Source: Actinomadura luzonensis
Lineage (GTDB): Bacteria; Actinomycetota; Actinomycetes; Streptosporangiales; Streptosporangiaceae
DNA length: 64,000 nt
Assembly (NCBI RefSeq): GCF_022664455.2
Contig: NZ_JAKRKC020000003.1
Span: 558,001-622,000, forward strand
Reading direction: 5' to 3'
Positions 32,679 through 40,817 of this stretch are shown here, one piece after another. Position 1 is the stretch's first letter, and each line of letters starts with the position of its first letter. Position numbers and translations under genes: made by a program. Below the pieces are notes generated by a model that ran no database searches, was not told the origin of the DNA, and saw only the letters and a program-made list of their open reading frames with translations.

Positions 32679-34144
32679 GGCCTGGGAGCCGCCTCGGAGT
32701 CAGGTAGGAGGCCGGGCAGGAGCACGCGGAAGCGGGCGCCGCGGCCGGGCGCGGTGTCGACCTCGACCCGGCCGCCGTGGGCCTCGACGATGGCGGCCAC
32801 GATGGCGAGCCCGAGCCCCGCCCCGCCGTCGGCCCTGGAGCGGCCCTGCCCGACCCGGTAGAGGCGGTCGAACAGGCGCGGCACGTGCTCAGGCGGCACG
32901 CCCGGCCCGGTGTCGGCGACCTCCAGCACGGCGAGGCCGGCCGCGCGGCCCACGCCGACCGTGACGGCGGCGTCGGGAGGCGTGTGGGTCAGGGCGTTGC
33001 CGACGAGGTTGGCCGCGACCTGGCGCAGGCGGGCCTCGTCGCCGGTGACGGCGACCGGCGCGAGCGGGCCGCCGAGCCCCGTCAGCCTGACCGGCCGGCC
33101 GGGGACGCGGGCGCGGGCGTCCCTGATCGTGTCGGCGGCCACCTCCAGCAGGTCCACCGGGCCGCGGTCGAGGGGGCGCTCCTCGTCGAGCTGGGCCAGC
33201 GTGAGCAGGTCGTTGACGAGCACGCCCATCCGGGCGGCCTCCTCCTCGATGCGGCGCATGGCCTCGCCGGCGTCGCCGCCCCTGCGGTGCAGCTCGGCGA
33301 AGCCGCGCACGGAGGTGAGCGGGGTGCGCAGCTCGTGGGAGGCGTCGGCGAGGAAGCGGCGCATCCGGGCCTCGGAGGCGGTCCTGGCGGCGATCTCGGC
33401 CTCCAGGCGGTCGAGCATGACGTTCATGGCGCGGGCCAGGCGGCCGGGCTCGGTGTACGGGCCGCCCGACGAGCCGCCCGACGAGCCGTCCGGGCCGCCG
33501 GCGGGGCCGTGGACGGGGACGCGGCGGGAGAAGTCGCCGCGGGCGATGTGCCCGGCGGTGGTCTCCATCCTGGTGAGGGGGCGCAGGCCGAGGCGGACCA
33601 CGGCGTCGGCGGCGAGGCCGAGCAGGAGCAGGATGAACGCGCTCACGGCGACGGCGATGGCGGCGGCCGAGGTCTCGGTCTGCTCCACCTCGTACAGGGA
33701 CTGGGCGGCGACCAGGACGCCCCCGCCGGTCTGCGGGACGGCGCGGACCCGCCAGGACGGCCCGGTGGTGCCGGCGACGGTGTACGGCCCGCCTGTCCGG
33801 ATCGGGCCCGGGCCGAGGTCGGGGGCGGGCTGGGCGGGGTCGATCGCGGTGGAGAACCGCAGTCGGCCCGCGTCGTCGTAGATCATGAACTGCTGGGTGG
33901 CGGCGGCGCGCTTGGCGAGCAGCGTGTACAGGTCGTTGAGCGCGACCGGCTTCGGCACGATGAGCTGGATGCTCTTGGTCGAGGCGATCTTGGCGATCTG
34001 GTTGAGCTGGGCGTCAACGCGGTCGAGCAGGTTGCCGCGCAGCAGCGTGACGCCGGCGACGTTCGACAGCGCGAGGGCGACCGTGGCGAGGCCGAGGATG
34101 GCGAGGACGAGCCGGACGCGCAGGCTCCACGTCGCGGGCCTCAC
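32672..34144 (-). CDS. Sensor histidine kinase (EnvZ/OmpR class)
   Basis: 490 residues from GTG 34144, overlapping the response-regulator stop. Two membrane helices (~residues 12-32 and ~160-180) flank an extracytoplasmic sensor. A HAMP-like linker holds a Gly/Ser/Pro-rich insert (GGPDGSSGGSSGGP). The phosphoacceptor segment is FLADASHELRTPLTSVRGF, the N-box region AANLVGNALTHTP, the G1 box VADTGPGVPP and the G2 box GAGLGLAIV. It phosphorylates the regulator encoded just upstream; the adjacent export operon is the obvious target. Confidence 0.92.
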   Translation of the reverse strand: MRPATWSLRVRLVLAILGLATVALALSNVAGVTLLRGNLLDRVDAQLNQIAKIASTKSIQLIVPKPVALNDLYTLLAKRAAATQQFMIYDDAGRLRFSTAIDPAQPAPDLGPGPIRTGGPYTVAGTTGPSWRVRAVPQTGGGVLVAAQSLYEVEQTETSAAAIAVAVSAFILLLLGLAADAVVRLGLRPLTRMETTAGHIARGDFSRRVPVHGPAGGPDGSSGGSSGGPYTEPGRLARAMNVMLDRLEAEIAARTASEARMRRFLADASHELRTPLTSVRGFAELHRRGGDAGEAMRRIEEEAARMGVLVNDLLTLAQLDEERPLDRGPVDLLEVAADTIRDARARVPGRPVRLTGLGGPLAPVAVTGDEARLRQVAANLVGNALTHTPPDAAVTVGVGRAAGLAVLEVADTGPGVPPEHVPRLFDRLYRVGQGRSRADGGAGLGLAIVAAIVEAHGGRVEVDTAPGRGARFRVLLPGLLPDSEAAPRPL

Positions 34145-34818
34145 CGCGGGGTCCGCAGGGTGTAGCCGACGCCGCGCACGGTGTGGATGAGCTGCGGCTC
34201 CCACTTGTCGATCTTCTTGCGCAGGTAGTAGACGTACGACTCGACGATGCTGGAGTCGCCGTCGAAGTCGTAGCGCCAGACGCTGTCCAGGATCTGCGCC
34301 TTGCTCACCACCCGGCCGGCGTTCGTGAGCAGGTATTCGAGGAGGTTGAACTCGGTCGGCGACAGCTCGACCGGCACCCCGGCCCGCCGCACCTCGTGCG
34401 CCTGCGGGTCGAGCTCCAGGTCGGCGTAGCGCAGCACCTCGTCCGCCGGGGCCGAGCGGCTGCGGCGCAGCACGGCGCGAATGCGCAGCACGACCTCCTC
34501 CAGGCTGAACGGCTTGACCACGTAGTCGTCCGCGCCCAGCGTCAGGCCCTGCACGCGGTCCTCCACCTGGTCGCGGGCGGTCAGGAAGAGCACCGGGACG
34601 CTCCCGCCGAGCCGCCTGGCGACCTCGAACCCGTCGAAGTCCTCCAGCATCACGTCCAGCACCACGAGGTCGGGCCGGAACTGGCGGGCCGCCGTGACGG
34701 CCTCGGCGCCGGTGGCGGCGGTGCGCACCTCGTACGAGACCAGGCGGAGCGTCTGGGAGAGCAGGGCTCGGATGTTCGGCTCGTCGTCCACCACGAGCAC
34801 CCTGGCCGGTCGGTCCAT
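34141..34818 (-). CDS. OmpR-family response regulator
   Basis: 225 residues from ATG 34818. Receiver domain: VLVVDDEPNIR, phosphoacceptor VVLDVML, switch FLTARD, and Lys in YVVKPF. C-terminal winged helix: LSPTEFNLLEYLLTNAGRVV and SYVYYLRKKID. The GCTTTGAGC direct repeat 23-42 nt upstream suggests autoregulation. Divergent from the erm leader. Confidence 0.92.
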   Translation of the reverse strand: MDRPARVLVVDDEPNIRALLSQTLRLVSYEVRTAATGAEAVTAARQFRPDLVVLDVMLEDFDGFEVARRLGGSVPVLFLTARDQVEDRVQGLTLGADDYVVKPFSLEEVVLRIRAVLRRSRSAPADEVLRYADLELDPQAHEVRRAGVPVELSPTEFNLLEYLLTNAGRVVSKAQILDSVWRYDFDGDSSIVESYVYYLRKKIDKWEPQLIHTVRGVGYTLRTPR

Positions 34819-34840
34819 GCTTCAAGGATTACCCGGGCCA

Positions 34841-34860
34841 GCTCAAAGCCGGCTCAAAGC
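34841..34860 (-). promoter_or_regulatory. Direct repeat, probable binding site of the OmpR-type regulator
   Basis: GCTTTGAGC occurs twice on the minus strand (34860-34852 and 34849-34841), repeating every 11 bp, about one helical turn. OmpR-type dimers bind such direct repeats. TAATCC follows 9 nt downstream as a possible -10 element. Confidence 0.55.
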
Positions 34861-34870
34861 GGTAATTGCG

Positions 34871-34900
34871 TTGCCCGGCGGCGCGGGCGCTGCCTAGGGT
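34871..34900 (+). promoter_or_regulatory. Promoter of the erm leader
   Basis: TTGCCC at 34871-34876 and TAGGGT at 34895-34900 with an 18-nt spacer. The start codon of the leader peptide lies 7 nt after the -10 element, so the transcript would be leaderless or nearly so, as described for other actinomycete erm genes. Confidence 0.5.
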
Positions 34901-34907
34901 GACGGCC

Positions 34908-34973
34908 ATGACCTCGATGTTCTGCTGCCCCGTCTTCATCCGCATCCGCCGCGGCCGGGCTCTGGCCCGCTAG
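34908..34973 (+). CDS. Erm leader peptide
   Basis: A 21-codon ORF from ATG 34908 to TAG, starting MTSMFCCPVF and ending in an Arg-rich tail (RIRRGRALAR). It lies 98 nt before the Erm gene, ends exactly where the first hairpin starts, and sits right behind a promoter. Short leader peptides whose translation stalls in the presence of macrolides control many erm genes. No separate ribosome-binding site is visible, which fits leaderless translation. Confidence 0.6.
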   Translation: MTSMFCCPVFIRIRRGRALAR

Positions 34974-35010
34974 CGGACGCGTCGAACCCGAGCTGAGGCA
35001 GCGCGTCCGC
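34973..35010 (+). promoter_or_regulatory. Attenuator hairpin 1 of erm
   Basis: Perfect 9-bp arms GCGGACGCG (34973-34981) and CGCGTCCGC (35002-35010) with a 20-nt loop. The left arm begins at the last base of the leader stop codon. It could fold or be opened depending on ribosome position on the leader. Confidence 0.6.
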
Positions 35011-35024
35011 AACGCGTGCCCAGG

Positions 35025-35065
35025 GCCCTTCGAGACCCGATCGACTCTCGAGGACCCGGAAGGGC
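35025..35065 (+). promoter_or_regulatory. Attenuator hairpin 2, sequestering the erm ribosome-binding site
   Basis: GCCCTTC (35025-35031) pairs with GAAGGGC (35059-35065), and CGAGA (35031-35035) with TCTCG (35046-35050) inside. The right arm contains GGAAGGG (35058-35064), the ribosome-binding site 7 nt before the GTG at 35072. In this fold the start would be hidden, as in translational attenuation of erm genes. Confidence 0.65.
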
Positions 35066-35071
35066 AGTGCT

Positions 35072-35896
35072 GTGGCGCAGAATTTCGCACACGGGAACTA
35101 TTCACACACTCAGAAGAAGGCCAGGAACAGCGGCGGCGGCCGCACGCCCCGGGACCGGGCGCGGCGCACGCTCTCGCAGAACTTCCTGGTCGACCGCCAT
35201 GCCGTCGAGCTGATGGTGAAGGCCGCCGCCCCGGAGGGGCTGGTGCTGGAGCCGGGGCCGGGGGAAGGGGCGCTCACGTTCGCCCTGGCCGAGGCGGGCG
35301 CCCGCGTCGTCGGCCACGAGATCGACCCGGTGCTGGCTGGCCGGCTGGCCGCGCGCACCCGCGACGATCCCCGCATCCAGGTGGTGCGGGGCGACTTCAC
35401 GGCGGCGCGGGCGCCGCGCGAGCCGTTCGCCGTCGTCGGCAACATCCCGTACTCGGTGACGTCGAGGATCGTGGACTGGTGCCTGCGGGCGCCGGGCCTG
35501 ACCTCGGCGACGCTGCTCACGCAGCGGGAGTACGCGCGCAAGCGGAGCGGCGACTACGGCCGGTGGAGCCTGGTCACGGTCGAGTCGTGGCCGTGGTTCC
35601 GCTGGCGGCTGGGCGACACGATCGGCAGGGAGAGCTTCCGTCCCGTGCCGTCGGTCGACTCGGCGATCCTGCGCGTCGAGCGCAGGCCCGAGCCGCTCGT
35701 GGCCGGGCGGCGCTCGTACCGGGAGCTGGTGGAGCTGGGCTTCGGCGGCGCCGGCGGCTCGGTGCGGGCCTCGCTGCGGGCCCGCTACGAAGGGGTGGAC
35801 GCCGCGCTGCGGGCGGCCGGGGTGCCGAAGGACGCCGTCGTCGGCCACGTCCACCCCGACCAGTGGGTGACGCTGTGGGAACGGCTATGCCGCTGA
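35072..35896 (+). CDS. Erm-type 23S rRNA (adenine-N6) methyltransferase
   Basis: 274 residues from GTG 35072. The order of motifs is that of Erm enzymes: LSQNFLVDR, the SAM-binding EPGPGEGALTFALAEAG, HEIDPVLA, VRGDFTAA and the catalytic NIPYSVTSRIVDW. KsgA housekeeping enzymes carry NLPYN instead. Methylation of A2058 of 23S rRNA confers macrolide-lincosamide-streptogramin B resistance. The leader peptide and hairpins upstream suggest drug-inducible translation. Whether it adds one or two methyl groups cannot be told. Its 3' end overlaps the convergent membrane protein gene by 12 nt. Confidence 0.88.
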   Translation: MAQNFAHGNYSHTQKKARNSGGGRTPRDRARRTLSQNFLVDRHAVELMVKAAAPEGLVLEPGPGEGALTFALAEAGARVVGHEIDPVLAGRLAARTRDDPRIQVVRGDFTAARAPREPFAVVGNIPYSVTSRIVDWCLRAPGLTSATLLTQREYARKRSGDYGRWSLVTVESWPWFRWRLGDTIGRESFRPVPSVDSAILRVERRPEPLVAGRRSYRELVELGFGGAGGSVRASLRARYEGVDAALRAAGVPKDAVVGHVHPDQWVTLWERLCR

Positions 35897-37267
35897 GGTG
35901 ACCCCGGCCTTCTCCGGGGAGCGGGCCAGGGCGGGGGCCGTCGCGTCGCGGCGGCCCCACGGCATGGCCAGCAGCAGGATCGGCAGCAGCGCGACCGAGG
36001 CCCGCGACCACAACGAGTGCAGGTGCCACCAGGTGTTGGTGTCGAACTGGGTCATGTAGAGGTAGCCGTAGCCGGCCCAGAACGAGACGGCGAGGATGGC
36101 CGGCCAGGCGAACCGGGTGGGCCGGGCCACCAGGAACGGCATGAACCACAGCAGGTATTGGGCGCCGAGGCGCGGCGTGACCACCATGAAGATCAGCAGG
36201 ATGGCGGTGGTGAGGTCGATCGGGTCGGCGCGCCGCCAGAGGAGGATGACCGCGATGACGCAGACGTAGATGAGGTTGGTGCCGAACGAGGCCAGGTCGG
36301 GGCGCAGCGCCCAGTCGCCGCTGGTGAACCACGGCGTCCAGCCGTACTCGCCGACGATCGGCCGGATGTCGCGGATGGTGTCGATGACCTTCGGCAGGTC
36401 GCCGATCGCGGTGCCGGCGAAGATCGGCAGCGTGACGAAGAAGAACACCGGCACGACGCCGGTGGTGAACAGGGCGGCGATGCGCGAGCGCAGGTTGGGC
36501 AGGAGCAGCAGCATGCCGGGGACCAGCCAGATCGGCCAGCTCTTGGCGCACAGCGCCAGGCCCATGAGCAGGCCGGCCGCCGCCCCGCGCTTGAGCGTGG
36601 CCTTGTCGTCGGAGCCGGGCAGCAGGGCGCGGTGCAGCATGCCGCCGCGGCCGAGCACCCGCACGGCCGACGCCTTCACGCCGTAGGCCGCCACGCCGGC
36701 CCGCACCTTGCCGACGACGTCGGTGAGGACGCCGGCGCGGTCGGGGTCGCCGGGGCCGCGCGCCACCACGAACGCGGCCACGCCGAACACCAGCGCGACC
36801 GGCTCGACCTGGCCGTGCACGCAGGCGATGAGCACGGCGAGCGGGTTGAGCGCGTACTGCAGGGCGCGCAGGTTGGCCTTGGGGCCGCCGGCCAGCCTGG
36901 CGACCAGCGGGATGAGCGCGATGTCGGCGACGACGGTGACCAGGCGGCCGGCGTACTCCCAGGGGATGCCGAACCAGAGCAGGAGGCCGTAGACGTACGG
37001 GATGGTCGGTAGGAAGTGCCAGCCGCCCTCGCTGGCCAGCACCGGGTCCTCGCCGCGGAGGATGGCCTCGCCGGCGGGCTTGAAGCTCTCGACGAAGTCG
37101 ACGGGCTGCCATGAGTCGATCGCCGAGGTGTACATGATGAGCAGGCGCACGACGACGCCGACCGCGATGGCGGCGGCGAGCGGCGGGCGCCAGTCGCGCC
37201 ACTGCGCGACGAGGGCGAACAGGACACCGGCGACGAGGACGATCCCCGTGAGGACTGCGTAATCCAT
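35885..37267 (-). CDS. Polytopic membrane glycosyltransferase-like protein (GT87/GT-C style)
   Basis: 460 residues from ATG 37267 with around ten hydrophobic segments. An early loop contains DSWQPVDFVESFKPAGEAIL, placed like the acidic catalytic loop of polyprenyl-phosphate-mannose-dependent GT-C enzymes. LKRGAAAGLLMGLALCAKSWP and TPRLGAQYLLWFMPF resemble GT87 mannosyltransferases of actinobacteria. It would act on the outer face of the membrane, adding mannose or a similar sugar to lipoglycan. The specific substrate is not evident. Confidence 0.65.
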   Translation of the reverse strand: MDYAVLTGIVLVAGVLFALVAQWRDWRPPLAAAIAVGVVVRLLIMYTSAIDSWQPVDFVESFKPAGEAILRGEDPVLASEGGWHFLPTIPYVYGLLLWFGIPWEYAGRLVTVVADIALIPLVARLAGGPKANLRALQYALNPLAVLIACVHGQVEPVALVFGVAAFVVARGPGDPDRAGVLTDVVGKVRAGVAAYGVKASAVRVLGRGGMLHRALLPGSDDKATLKRGAAAGLLMGLALCAKSWPIWLVPGMLLLLPNLRSRIAALFTTGVVPVFFFVTLPIFAGTAIGDLPKVIDTIRDIRPIVGEYGWTPWFTSGDWALRPDLASFGTNLIYVCVIAVILLWRRADPIDLTTAILLIFMVVTPRLGAQYLLWFMPFLVARPTRFAWPAILAVSFWAGYGYLYMTQFDTNTWWHLHSLWSRASVALLPILLLAMPWGRRDATAPALARSPEKAGVTSAA

Positions 37268-37384
37268 GGCGGCAACTAGCCTGCCGCATCATTCTGGGTG
37301 CCGCCACCTGGGCTTCCGATTCTTATCCCCGACATGCCGACACGTATGGCGATACGACCTCACGCTTTGTGTTCAACTTTTTGC

Positions 37385-38980
37385 ATGGGGGGATCGCAGG
37401 TCAACCAGGCACTGGTCAGGCTCTACTTCGAGGTGAGGGATGGGCTGCGCGACCCGGTCGCGGCGTGGGCGAAACTCACAGGCAATTCTCAGCAATACAC
37501 CAGGACGCGGGGCGAGCGGCGGGTGCCGCTCGACGACGCGACCGCGGCGGAGCTGGCCGCCGCGGCCATCGTGCACACCGCCACCGAGCACGGGCCGGAG
37601 CGGGTGGCGGCCCTCGCGACCTCGCCGCTGGCGGGGCTGGTGGGCGGGCTCGGCGGGGCGGTGCTGACCGAGCACCCCTGCGCGCCGGAGCAGGTGCTCG
37701 GGACGCGGTTCGGCGGCCCGCCGCGGGCCGAGGACTGGGCGCGGGCGGCGTACGTGCTGCTGTGGGGCGAGAAGGACCGGCTGACGCGGACCGCGGACAC
37801 GCCGTGGGTGATCGCCGGCCGGTACAAGGGCCAGAAGGTGGTCGCGATCGGCACGCATCCCACGCGGCTGTCGGACGAGACGCTGGTGGTGCGGCCGGGC
37901 ACGGACGGCGCGCTGGCGATGGCCATGGGGCACGTGCTGCTCAAGGAGTTCTTCCTGGACCGCACGCCGTTCGAGCGGCACGCGATGGCGGCGACGGACC
38001 TGCCGTTCCTGGTGCGGCTGCGGGAGCGGGCGGACGCGTACGTGCCGGGCGAGGTGGCGGAGGGGCGGATCAGCGACCGGCTCAGCGTGTACGGCGGCGA
38101 GGCGGGCGGCGAGGCGGTGGAGGTGCTGCTGCCGCGCTTCGACGACGGGCCCGGCGTGCTGCGGCGCGGCGTGCCGGTGCTGCGGGACGGGGGCGAGCTG
38201 CTGACCACGGTCTTCGACCTGCTGCTGGCCGGGTACGGCGTGGCGCGGCCGGGCCTGCCGGGCCGCTGGCCCGACGGGTACGGCGACCGGGCCGAGCCGT
38301 ACACGCCGGGCTGGCAGGAGGCGTGCACGGGCGTGCCCGCCTCGCGCGCGCTGAAGATCGCCCGGGAGCTGGGCGTGACGGCGGAGAAGACCGGCGGCCG
38401 GTGCGTGATCGTGCCGGGCCGGCTCGACACCCCCCACGCCGACACCGCCTACCGGGCGATGCTGGCGCTGCTGGTGCTGACCGGGTGCGGCGGCGGCTGG
38501 GCGCAGGCGGGCGCGGCGGGCATCCCGCTGGTGCCGTACCTGTGCCTGCACGCCTGCGGCGAGGACCGCGCCGACGTGGGCGCGCTGAGCTGGGCGCTCG
38601 CCGAGGGGCTGTTCGCGCGGCGCACGTCGCGGTCGGTGCTGCTGGAGGCGGTGCGCGACGGCTGGCCGATGGCCCCGCCGCCGCGCGTGCTGGCCCTGCC
38701 GCGGCCGATCTACCCGCTGCCGCCCGAGGTGGACCTGCTGATCGGCCCCGACGAGCACTGCGACCTGGCGCCGCCGGACCCGGCGCTGGTGACGGCGGCG
38801 GTCGCCCGGCTGGCCGGCCGGACCGCCGCGGCCGAGCCGGGCGGCGGGGCCGCGGACGGGCGGATGCGGCTGCTGGTGGACCACGCCTGGATGCGCGAGT
38901 ACGGCGAGGCCCTGCCGACGTACCGCCCGCCGGGCCTCGGCGTGCCGCTGAAGCCGACGCAGCTCGTCCGGTTCAGGTGA
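37385..38980 (+). CDS. Shrunken NarG-like molybdopterin oxidoreductase homologue
   Basis: 531 residues from ATG 37385; GTG 37298 is an alternative start. The body follows the respiratory nitrate reductase alpha subunit in order: RGERRVPLDDATAAELAAAA, YVLLWGEKDRLTRTAD, RYKGQKVVAIGTHPT, GTDGALAMAMGHVLLKEF, ATDLPFLVRL, then TGVPASRALKIARELG and a LLVLTGCGGGWAQAG segment. NarG is about 1,200 residues; this protein lacks the N-terminal Fe-S domain and most of the cofactor tunnel loops. It has no narHJI partners here. It is probably not a nitrate reductase, and its role is unknown. Confidence 0.65.
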   Translation: MGGSQVNQALVRLYFEVRDGLRDPVAAWAKLTGNSQQYTRTRGERRVPLDDATAAELAAAAIVHTATEHGPERVAALATSPLAGLVGGLGGAVLTEHPCAPEQVLGTRFGGPPRAEDWARAAYVLLWGEKDRLTRTADTPWVIAGRYKGQKVVAIGTHPTRLSDETLVVRPGTDGALAMAMGHVLLKEFFLDRTPFERHAMAATDLPFLVRLRERADAYVPGEVAEGRISDRLSVYGGEAGGEAVEVLLPRFDDGPGVLRRGVPVLRDGGELLTTVFDLLLAGYGVARPGLPGRWPDGYGDRAEPYTPGWQEACTGVPASRALKIARELGVTAEKTGGRCVIVPGRLDTPHADTAYRAMLALLVLTGCGGGWAQAGAAGIPLVPYLCLHACGEDRADVGALSWALAEGLFARRTSRSVLLEAVRDGWPMAPPPRVLALPRPIYPLPPEVDLLIGPDEHCDLAPPDPALVTAAVARLAGRTAAAEPGGGAADGRMRLLVDHAWMREYGEALPTYRPPGLGVPLKPTQLVRFR

Positions 38981-40757
38981 GGCCGTCCAGGTAGGCGCGG
39001 TGGCTCCTGGAGAACTCGAAGGCGTTGTACCTGTCCCAGTTGACGGACCAGGCCATGAGGCCGCGCAGGCCGGGGTAGACGCCGCGCGGCCGGTAGGAGC
39101 CGCAGTTCGTGCCCTTGGCCAGGCAGTCGAACGCCTTCTGCACCTCGGCGACGGAGGTGAACCCGTTGCCCGCGTTGACCGAGGCGGGCAGCCCGATGGC
39201 CACCTGGTCCTGGCGCAGCGGCGGGAACACGTTCGCCGGGTCGCCCATGATGGGGAAGCCGGCGAGCAGCATGTCGGTCATGGCCACGTGGAAGTCGGCG
39301 CCGCCCATGGTGTGGTATTGGCCGTCCAGGCCCTTGATCGGGCCGGAGTTGTAGTCCTGCACGTGGAGCAGGGTGAGGTCGTCGCGCAGGGCGTGGATGA
39401 CCGGCAGGTAGGCGGCGCTCCTCGGGTCGGCCGCGCCGTTCGGGCCCGGGCCGTAGAACTGGTGGCCGAGCTGGACGAAGAACGTCTCGGGGGCCATGGT
39501 GAGCACGAACTTCGCCCCGTAGCGGGCCTTGAGCGCCTTGAGCGCGGCGATGAGGTTGACCACGACCGGGGTGGTGGGGGCGCTCAGGTTCGTGTCGCCG
39601 GGGTTCAGCGAGAGCGAGTGGCCCTCGAAGTCGACGTCGAGGCCGTCGAGGCCGTAGGTGTCGATGATGGCCGCGACGGACCGGACGAAGGCGTCGCGGG
39701 CGGCCGTGGTGGTGAGCTGGACCTGGCCGTTCTGGCCGCCGATGGAGATCAGCACCTTCTTGCCCTGTGCCTGCTTGGCCCGGATGGCGGCGATGAAGTC
39801 GGCCTCGGGCTCGACGTTCGGGCACTCGGCGGCGGGGCAGCGGCGGAAGCGGATGTCGCCGGAGGTGACCGAGGTGGGCTCGCCGAAGGCGAGGTTGATG
39901 ACGTCCCACTCGGGCGGGACATCGCTCATCCTGATATATCCGGATCCGTTGGCGAACGACGCGTGCAGGTAGCCGACCAGCACCCGTTTCGGCAGCGTCC
40001 CTCCCCCGCCGCCCGCGGTCGTGGTGCCGGTGACCCCCGGGCTGTAGGCCGAGCAGTTGCCGGCGGCGTCGCAGGCGCGCACGCGGAAGCCGTAGGAGGT
40101 GTTCGCGGTGAGGCCGGTCGCGGTGTAGGTGGTGCCGGTGACGGTGGCCGGGGCGCCGTTGTCGCGGGAGACCTCGTAGCGGGCGACGCCGGTGTCGTCG
40201 GTCGAGGCGGTCCAGGTGACGGTGAGGGTGGAGGAGGTGGCGGCGCCGACGGTGACGTTCGCCGGGACGGTGGGAGCCTGGGTGTCCGGCGTGCCGCCGG
40301 GGCCGTCGAGGACGACGTCGTCGGCGAGGTAGGGGCCCTGGCCGTACCAGCCGTTCACATAGAGCGTCACGGACGTGGTGGACGGGCCCGTGGTGAAGGA
40401 CGTGCGGAGCTGGGCCCAGGACGCGCCCGGCGAGCCCCATGTGCTGGCGTTGACGCCCGTGCCGGTCGCGCCGAGGAAGACGTAACCGCCCTGCACCCAG
40501 GCGGACAACTGGTAGGCGGTGTTCGGCTGGACGGACACCGTCTGCTGGCAACGGGCCAGATCGGTGCCCGCGGGAATGGCCTGGAGCGCCTTCGCGCCGC
40601 CGTGCACCGGGGCGGACACGGCCTGGCCGGCGGGGCACGTCCAGGCCGTGAGGCCGGACTCGAAGCCCGGGTTGGCGAGGAGGTTCGCGGCGTGGGCGGG
40701 GGCGGCGGTCAGGACCAGGGTGAGGGCGGCGGCGAGCGCCGCTGCGGCGGGTCTCAT
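38973..40757 (-). CDS. Secreted GH18 chitinase with CBM and fibronectin III domain
   Basis: 594 residues from ATG 40757. Sec signal peptide ending AAPAHAA (~residue 24). Residues ~25-145 form a beta-sandwich carbohydrate-binding module (NLLANPGFESGLTAW), ~155-245 a fibronectin III domain (APTVPANVTVG, TYTATGLTANTSYGF), and ~260-594 the GH18 barrel with SIGG-type strand VLISIGGQNG and the catalytic DGLDVDFEG (DxxDxDxE). It hydrolyses chitin outside the cell. The stop overlaps the convergent NarG-like gene by 8 nt. Confidence 0.93.
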   Translation of the reverse strand: MRPAAAALAAALTLVLTAAPAHAANLLANPGFESGLTAWTCPAGQAVSAPVHGGAKALQAIPAGTDLARCQQTVSVQPNTAYQLSAWVQGGYVFLGATGTGVNASTWGSPGASWAQLRTSFTTGPSTTSVTLYVNGWYGQGPYLADDVVLDGPGGTPDTQAPTVPANVTVGAATSSTLTVTWTASTDDTGVARYEVSRDNGAPATVTGTTYTATGLTANTSYGFRVRACDAAGNCSAYSPGVTGTTTAGGGGGTLPKRVLVGYLHASFANGSGYIRMSDVPPEWDVINLAFGEPTSVTSGDIRFRRCPAAECPNVEPEADFIAAIRAKQAQGKKVLISIGGQNGQVQLTTTAARDAFVRSVAAIIDTYGLDGLDVDFEGHSLSLNPGDTNLSAPTTPVVVNLIAALKALKARYGAKFVLTMAPETFFVQLGHQFYGPGPNGAADPRSAAYLPVIHALRDDLTLLHVQDYNSGPIKGLDGQYHTMGGADFHVAMTDMLLAGFPIMGDPANVFPPLRQDQVAIGLPASVNAGNGFTSVAEVQKAFDCLAKGTNCGSYRPRGVYPGLRGLMAWSVNWDRYNAFEFSRSHRAYLDGLT

Positions 40758-40817
40758 GGGGGGCTCCTCGGCGGGGTGGGCCCGCCCCGGGGCGAGCGGG
40801 GCGGGCCGGGTGGCGGG

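Noticed and set aside
35072..35896. KsgA (16S rRNA dimethyltransferase)
   Set aside because: NIPYS replaces NLPYN, and the leader peptide with hairpins fits inducible Erm resistance rather than a housekeeping gene.
37385..38980. Functional respiratory nitrate reductase
   Set aside because: Too short, no Fe-S region, no NarH, NarJ or NarI genes beside it.
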